DNA from: an uncultured Desulfovibrio sp.
GTDB lineage: Bacteria; Desulfobacterota; Desulfovibrionia; Desulfovibrionales; Desulfovibrionaceae
Direction: 5' to 3'
Assembly (NCBI GenBank): GCA_945871415.1
Contig: CAMBWG010000006.1
Coordinates: 1-17,870 of the forward strand
Length of the DNA stretch: 17,870 nucleotides
The notes under the pieces were generated by a model. It was not told the origin of the DNA. It was given only the letters and a program-made list of their open reading frames with translations, and made no database searches. A program made the position numbers and the translations under genes. Shown one piece after another: positions 13,795 through 17,870 of the stretch; position 1 is the first letter of the stretch, and the number at the start of each line of letters is the position of its first letter.

Positions 13795-16074
13795 TTACTG
13801 AATGGCCGTCGCGCTCATGACGATTTTCTGAATGCTGCCCCCATCCATGTAATAAAACGCGCAGTTGGGCGACTGGCGCTGACCGCGGATGACCGCGCCC
13901 GGATCTGCAACCTGCATATACCAGCCGGCACTTTCCAATGTCTGTGAGACATCCTTGCCGATCTCCTGCAAAAGCTGCACTTTCTGCGTCTGGGAAAGGC
14001 TGATGCCCACCCGGATGGCGCCGAAATTGACAAACCGGTTGATGGTATCAAGACAGGCCGTGCGCACGGACGAGTAGCCGTCTTCGTTGTAGGGCAGGCT
14101 GCGCACCGCCGAGAAAAGGTCCAGGATGTTGAGCTGCAAGGCGTCCTTCAGCGCAATCGCGTTGCAGTAGGTGTCCAGCCAGTCGAACTTGCCGGAGACC
14201 TGCCCGTTCTGAAAGAATTTGAACTGGGCGCTGGCCGTGGCGAAATCCGCGTAGCAGTTATAGCCGTTGGCAAGCAGCGCTTCGTAGTCTTCGTCATCGT
14301 CGCAGGTGACGGGAACCCCTTCAAACTGACGAAAAGCAAGGGTCGTGCGGCCCTCGCGCTGGTCAAAGTTCAGGCAGGCGATGGCGCCCATGACCCCGGC
14401 GGCAACTGTCAGCGAGTTCCAGACACAACAAGTTCCGTCCAGTGCAAAGGTCTGCGTAATGGCGTAGCCCGCGCTGGCAGTGCTGCCCTGAACCCGGGCC
14501 GCGTTGTCCGTATCCCACATGACATAGACAAACCGGGTATCATGGCCGGAGCACCAGCGCGCCAGCTCGATCTTTTCCGCGTAAAGCGGCTCCCAGAGCG
14601 TGGAAAAAGACACCCAGTCGCGCGCGAACTTGAGTATATTGCTCATGCACTCGGTGAGGCTGCCGCCGCTCGTCCCTTCGCTCTGCACAGCGCCCAGCTG
14701 TTCGGTCAGATTCAGCAGCCCGGAGAGGTCCGTGCCGCCGCCCAGGCCCCGGGCAAAACCGACGCTGGACACTTCGCCAGTTTCCCCGGACGTGATCTGG
14801 AACGCCTGCGTCTGCGAGCTGTAACTGACAATCGGGGCCTTGGGTTGCCAGGCGTCAGTGCCGCTTACGGATATGGCGCCCGCGGCTTGCGTGAGTCCCA
14901 GAGCTTCCGCCAGATCCGCCACCTCGCCGCTCGGATCTGGGTCCGACGCATAGGAAATAGAGGAACTCGCGCCCTTTGCAGGGGACGTGAGCACCAGAGA
15001 GCTGCCGGAAACCGTCACCGTCACCCCGGCGGGCTGAACCTGAGCCGTGCCCGGAGCGGCAGTTGCGCCCGTGGCATCAGTGAGGCCCAGAGAACCGGCA
15101 AGGTCGGTCGTCGGCTGGGGTTCAGGCTGGGAGCCGCCCTCGGGATTTGATGCCGGACTCACGGAGGAGGTCGCGCCGGTGGTGGCACTGGTGATGACAA
15201 GACGGTTTCCGTCTTCCACCGTTACGGTGGCAGCCCCGGAAAGGGCCGTCTCGATGACCTGCGCTACGGCAGCAAGACTGTCCACGCTGGAGAAGTTCAG
15301 GTCTGTGAGCTTCTTCTGACTGCCATCAATACTGATATTCAGCTTGCCCGCGCTGACGGACTGAAATGCCGAATAGTCGGCGCTGATGACGCCGCCGGTC
15401 AGCGTTCCCGCCGTGGCCGGGATGCTTGCGGGCGTCAGGGCCGTCTGAAGGACCCGGGCCACGTCGTCCAGACCGTTTACGGAGGCAAAGTCCAGCCCGG
15501 TCAGATTCTTTTCCGTCCCGTCAACGCGGATATCCAGCTTGCCCGCGCTGACGCCCTTGAGCGGCGTCACGTCCGCCACCGGCCCGCCGGTCAGCGTGCC
15601 CGCCGTGGCCGGGATTTCCGCAGTCTGCGAAAGCCCAGTCTGCAACCGCTGCGCGCAATCGGAAAAACTGGTGGCGGTATAAAAATCCACACCGTTTGCC
15701 GTGCGCGTCACGCCGTCAATGTCCACGCTCAGGCCGCCGTCGCGCACGAGCTTGAGATCGGCCAGAGTCCCCTGATACGCCGCGCCGCGCAGCCAGGCCG
15801 GGGCCGCCGTCTCACGGTACGGGGCAAAGAGCAAAAAACCCGGCAGATATTGCGTGTTTGTGTACCCCTGAAAATAGATCTGCGCGGCCCGCGCCTCGTC
15901 CGAGGCAGAACCGAAATAGTCGGCTACGGCCTGCGCGCTGGAAAATTGCAGCACGCGATTGGTCGGCGGCAGATCGCTCTGAGTCAAAAAAAGGCCCGAG
16001 AACGTAAGGCCCGATGTGCCCGCGTCGATGACGCGGGGCACAATCTGAACAAGTTTGTCGGCGTTGACGCTCAT
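13795..16074 (-). CDS. Tail sheath protein, DUF3383 family, with repeated modules
   Basis: A 759-aa contractile sheath protein (DUF3383). The N-terminus (KLVQIVPRVIDAGTSGLTFSG, then AQAVADYFGSASDEARAAQI) and the C-terminal half from about 480 (WVSFSTLWEPLYAEKIELARW, DTYCNAIALKDALQLNILDL, INRFVNFGAIRVGISLS) match the family. Between them lie about 370 residues made of two repeated modules. Module A (GKL.I.VDG...L..L.F..V..L..VA, ending GTLTGG) occurs at about 100-164, 165-228 and 229-282. Module B (V.V..G..LVITS...G..SS.S.AS...DLA..LGLT.A.GA) occurs at about 283-337, 350-405 and 412-465. The family is usually clearly shorter, with one set. The modules probably decorate the outside of the tail. 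TAGGAG precedes the ATG. Confidence 0.9.
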   Translation of the reverse strand: MSVNADKLVQIVPRVIDAGTSGLTFSGLFLTQSDLPPTNRVLQFSSAQAVADYFGSASDEARAAQIYFQGYTNTQYLPGFLLFAPYRETAAPAWLRGAAYQGTLADLKLVRDGGLSVDIDGVTRTANGVDFYTATSFSDCAQRLQTGLSQTAEIPATAGTLTGGPVADVTPLKGVSAGKLDIRVDGTEKNLTGLDFASVNGLDDVARVLQTALTPASIPATAGTLTGGVISADYSAFQSVSAGKLNISIDGSQKKLTDLNFSSVDSLAAVAQVIETALSGAATVTVEDGNRLVITSATTGATSSVSPASNPEGGSQPEPQPTTDLAGSLGLTDATGATAAPGTAQVQPAGVTVTVSGSSLVLTSPAKGASSSISYASDPDPSGEVADLAEALGLTQAAGAISVSGTDAWQPKAPIVSYSSQTQAFQITSGETGEVSSVGFARGLGGGTDLSGLLNLTEQLGAVQSEGTSGGSLTECMSNILKFARDWVSFSTLWEPLYAEKIELARWCSGHDTRFVYVMWDTDNAARVQGSTASAGYAITQTFALDGTCCVWNSLTVAAGVMGAIACLNFDQREGRTTLAFRQFEGVPVTCDDDEDYEALLANGYNCYADFATASAQFKFFQNGQVSGKFDWLDTYCNAIALKDALQLNILDLFSAVRSLPYNEDGYSSVRTACLDTINRFVNFGAIRVGISLSQTQKVQLLQEIGKDVSQTLESAGWYMQVADPGAVIRGQRQSPNCAFYYMDGGSIQKIVMSATAIQ
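15392..15615 (-). repeat. Direct DNA repeat inside the sheath gene
   Basis: The 32-nt segment at 15392-15423 recurs at 15584-15615 with one mismatch (spacing 192 nt, 64 codons). A second matched stretch, AGCTTGCCCGCGCTGACG, occurs at 15341-15358 and 15536-15553 (spacing 195 nt). Identity at the DNA level, not only in protein, suggests recent duplication or gene conversion of module A. Confidence 0.85.
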
Positions 16075-16085
16075 GTTCGCTCCTA

Positions 16086-16637
16086 CTACTTTTGCGGATG
16101 CAGCCCGAGGTTGACGTTGCTGAAGTAGTCCAGGGGCAGGCTGACAACCCCATTGACTTGCAGGCGTGTCTCAAACATCCACCGTGTAACGGCCTGTTCG
16201 TCACCTTCCATCCCGCTGAGGTCCCGGGGATCGTCCGTTTCAAGCGGCACTACTCCGTAAGGGGCCAGAAAGTCGCACCCCGTAATGTCCCAGAGCGCGG
16301 CGCTCATGGTATGGGCCCAGCGGGCCGCATCCGGCCCGAAAAAATCAATCTGCACGCGCCGGGAACGCGGCTGTACGATGCGCACCGTGCCTGCCATGAC
16401 ATCCTGCCCGGGCATCAGGGAGGGATTGCATCCCAGATGCCTGTTTGTGCCGTGGCGCGTGGCGGCCAGCGGCGTAATTTGTACCCAGGGAGATGCCGGG
16501 GGACGGCTGACACGATTCTGCCAGCCCCGGCGGATGACAACGCCCGGCCCCAGGTACGCCGCGCACATGTCTCCCAGCGCCTTGACGAGCACGGCGCTGT
16601 CGTCGCCGGTTGCGGGCGGCATCCACACGTCAGGCAT
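16086..16637 (-). CDS. Tail terminator protein (LIC_12616 / gp12-like)
   Basis: A 183-aa protein of the LIC_12616 / phage neck terminator gp12-like type, which caps the tail and joins it to the neck. The motifs seen are RGWQNRVSRPPASPWVQITPL near 46-66, MAGTVRIVQPRSRRVQIDFFG near 99-119, HTMSAALWDITGCDFLAPYGV, and VTRWMFETRLQVNGVVSLPLDYF at the end. It lies just before the sheath gene, as expected. The ATG at 16637 is chosen since it overlaps the stop of the previous gene by 8 nt; the longer in-frame ORF upstream reads as an out-of-frame shadow of that gene. Confidence 0.82.
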   Translation of the reverse strand: MPDVWMPPATGDDSAVLVKALGDMCAAYLGPGVVIRRGWQNRVSRPPASPWVQITPLAATRHGTNRHLGCNPSLMPGQDVMAGTVRIVQPRSRRVQIDFFGPDAARWAHTMSAALWDITGCDFLAPYGVVPLETDDPRDLSGMEGDEQAVTRWMFETRLQVNGVVSLPLDYFSNVNLGLHPQK

Positions 16638-17106
16638 GAGGGCTTTCCTCCAGCGGCACGGCGCCGTCCACTCCGGGCAGGTCCTGCGGCGGGGGGGTTG
16701 TCGCGCCCACGGGGGGCGCATCGGCGGCCCGCAGCTTGCAGACGCGAACTTTCGTCCAGCCGTCTCCGCCCACGGCCCGCCAGTCTTCCAGCACCTGGTC
16801 CACCTGCCACTCCGCGCCGTCAAAATAGTAGAGGTCCCCGCCCAGGCCCTCGGCCCTGTCCAGACCGGCGGACAGACCGTAGATGTACATGTCGCGCCAG
16901 ATCGTGTTTTGCCGCGACTGGACAAGCCATTGCAGGGTTTTGTCCGACACGGGCTGTATTTGCGCCGTCACAGCCTCGCAGGGGCCGTATACGGGCAGGA
17001 CCTGATAGTCTTCGCCGGTCTGCTGCCCCAGGCAGGGCAACCGAAAGACGGTCCGATCCGGAGCTACGCCCGTAATGGCATTACGTACAAGAGCATGCAG
17101 ATTCAT
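16630..17106 (-). CDS. Phage collar/neck-type protein
   Basis: A 158-aa protein between the neck and tail terminator genes. It starts MNLHALVRNAITGVAP and has VTAQIQPVSDKTLQWLVQSRQNTIWRD in the middle, then GGDLYYFDGAEWQVDQVLEDW, a pattern I know from phage collar proteins that are unnamed in most genomes. The C-terminal 35 residues are Pro-rich (PPVGATTPPPQDLPGV) and probably flexible. ATGA overlap with the upstream gene fixes the start at 17106. A role at the head-tail junction is inferred from position. Confidence 0.72.
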   Translation of the reverse strand: MNLHALVRNAITGVAPDRTVFRLPCLGQQTGEDYQVLPVYGPCEAVTAQIQPVSDKTLQWLVQSRQNTIWRDMYIYGLSAGLDRAEGLGGDLYYFDGAEWQVDQVLEDWRAVGGDGWTKVRVCKLRAADAPPVGATTPPPQDLPGVDGAVPLEESPHA

Positions 17107-17549
17107 CCGTGCCTCACTATGGCAAAGTCCACGGCATCGACCAGATCGCCGGTGTTTACCAGAGGATTGTCCCTGCCGCTCCGCTTGCGGGCAATAGTTG
17201 ACGGGGCATTCGGCGGCGTCGCCCAGTCTTCGATAGCCTCGCGCAGGCTGTCCGCCGCTTCTCCCCCCACCTGCGTCAGGGCCTGCTCCGCGGGCACGCC
17301 CCCGGAAAGCAGGTCGGAAAGCAGGCCCGCCCACTCGTCCATGCGCAAATCCGCCGTGGTGCGAAAGGCCGGGCGGGGAGGAATACGGGAGGTGCCGAAC
17401 TCGTTGTGCATCGCGTATTCCGCGACAGGAATGGTTCTCCCGTTTTCTTCCCGATGCGTGGCCCCTTCCAGGACGCCGACCGAGATTCCCAGCCCCCCCG
17501 CGTCAGCAAGCCGGAACAGCTCGTCAAGCGGTCGGTCAGCAGCGGCCAT
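17103..17549 (-). CDS. Neck/tail completion protein, HK97 gp10-like
   Basis: A 148-aa protein of the gp10-like / virion morphogenesis group that helps close the neck. The typical pattern is present: VAEYAMHNEFGTSRIPPRPAF near 43-63, a helical middle (EALTQVGGEAADSLREAIEDW by its end), PPNAPSTIARKRSG, and NPLVNTGDLVDAVDFAIV at the end. The start at 17549 overlaps the DUF4054-like gene by 14 nt and has a G-rich stretch (GGGGG) about 10 nt upstream; earlier in-frame ATGs fall within that gene. Confidence 0.84.
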   Translation of the reverse strand: MAAADRPLDELFRLADAGGLGISVGVLEGATHREENGRTIPVAEYAMHNEFGTSRIPPRPAFRTTADLRMDEWAGLLSDLLSGGVPAEQALTQVGGEAADSLREAIEDWATPPNAPSTIARKRSGRDNPLVNTGDLVDAVDFAIVRHG

Positions 17550-17870
17550 GCAAATACAGGCCCCCGACCCGGTACGGTTTGAGCAGCTGCCAGGCCGTCG
17601 CGCCGCACTGGCTTTGCGTCCACCATGCCGCGTTCCTGCCGGCTGCCGCATAATCGGTGCTGCTGGAGACGCTGCCCTGCGTCGCGCTTGTCACGCGACC
17701 AACGGCGTCGCCGCGCCTGTCCAGCGTCGCAAGGTGACACATGACAAGGTTGATGACGGTCTGACGCTGGAGCCGGGACGGCGGATCATACGGGATCATA
17801 CTGCCGGCATCGTTTCCCACCAGCATACAGGCCTGCGCAAACCAGTGCTGCACCTGAGCGTCCGCAGCCT
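17536..17870 (-). CDS. Head-tail adaptor, DUF4054-like (5'-partial at window edge)
   Basis: The C-terminal 111 residues of a DUF4054-like protein, a head-tail connector. The frame is open to the right edge of the window, so the start lies outside; the GTG at 17853 is not a likely start. Family features are the helical VQHWFAQACMLVGND, QTVINLVMCHLATLDRRGDAV, GRVTSATQGSVSSSTDYAAA and the ending QLLKPYRVGGLYLHG. It would be the first neck gene after the capsid genes, expected beyond the edge. Confidence 0.82.
   Translation of the reverse strand, partial: AADAQVQHWFAQACMLVGNDAGSMIPYDPPSRLQRQTVINLVMCHLATLDRRGDAVGRVTSATQGSVSSSTDYAAAGRNAAWWTQSQCGATAWQLLKPYRVGGLYLHGRC

Noticed and set aside
1160..13820. 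A very long plus-strand ORF (11160-13820) opposite the tape measure, chaperone and tube genes
   Set aside because: It is antisense to three well-supported genes in a GC-rich region; the translation is Arg/Gly/Pro/His-rich with no family pattern, and it crosses gene borders.
1..17870. CRISPR arrays, tRNA or rRNA genes, insertion sequences
   Set aside because: I saw no regularly spaced repeats, tRNA-like cloverleaf, rRNA segment or transposase; gaps between genes are nearly all too short to hold them.

Overview
The window is almost entirely a late-gene block of a contractile-tailed (myovirus-type) phage or prophage, read on the minus strand from the right edge down to position 1749, and facing a short plus-strand replication/mobilisation segment (1-1646). 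The host is probably a GC-rich Gram-negative bacterium. Strong Shine-Dalgarno sites, ATGA start/stop overlaps and the gene style remind me of gut Desulfovibrionaceae (Desulfovibrio/Bilophila) phages, but nothing in the window proves the host.

Plus strand, left: an AAA ATPase of the RepA/DnaB-like RecA-fold type (open at the left edge), then a 195-nt intergenic stretch with a perfect 15-bp inverted repeat and further copies of the same core (TGTACCGCT), then a minimal MobV/Pre-family HUH relaxase of 191 aa with all expected catalytic residues but no C-terminal half. A bidirectional terminator (1685-1720) closes this segment and the converging tail operon.

Minus strand, in transcription order from the right edge: DUF4054-like head-tail adaptor (cut by the window edge), gp10-like neck protein, a collar-type protein, tail terminator (LIC_12616/gp12-like), DUF3383 tail sheath, DUF3277 tail tube, tail assembly chaperone with a canonical -1 frameshift site (T TTT TTC) giving a 209-aa extended product, tape measure, Dit-like baseplate protein, baseplate plug (Pam3 gp18-like), hub, Gp138-type spike, gp25-like wedge, gpJ/gp47 wedge, a coiled-coil fibre-like protein, DUF2612 wedge protein, tail fibre with collar-type tip, tail fibre assembly protein, a small zinc-ribbon protein, a Asn/Gly/Trp-rich protein with a Cys cluster, and three small unknown genes. 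No terminase, portal, capsid, integrase, repressor or lysis gene is visible; head genes are expected beyond the right edge.

The most interesting points are the plasmid-type RepA-like ATPase plus MobV relaxase back to back with a complete phage tail operon (a candidate phage-plasmid, or a phage using a relaxase to start rolling-circle replication), the repeat cluster that could be its origin or oriT, the sheath protein with two different modules each present three times, the chaperone frameshift, and a Cys-rich motif in the baseplate plug. All identifications are from reading the sequence by eye; no searches were run.
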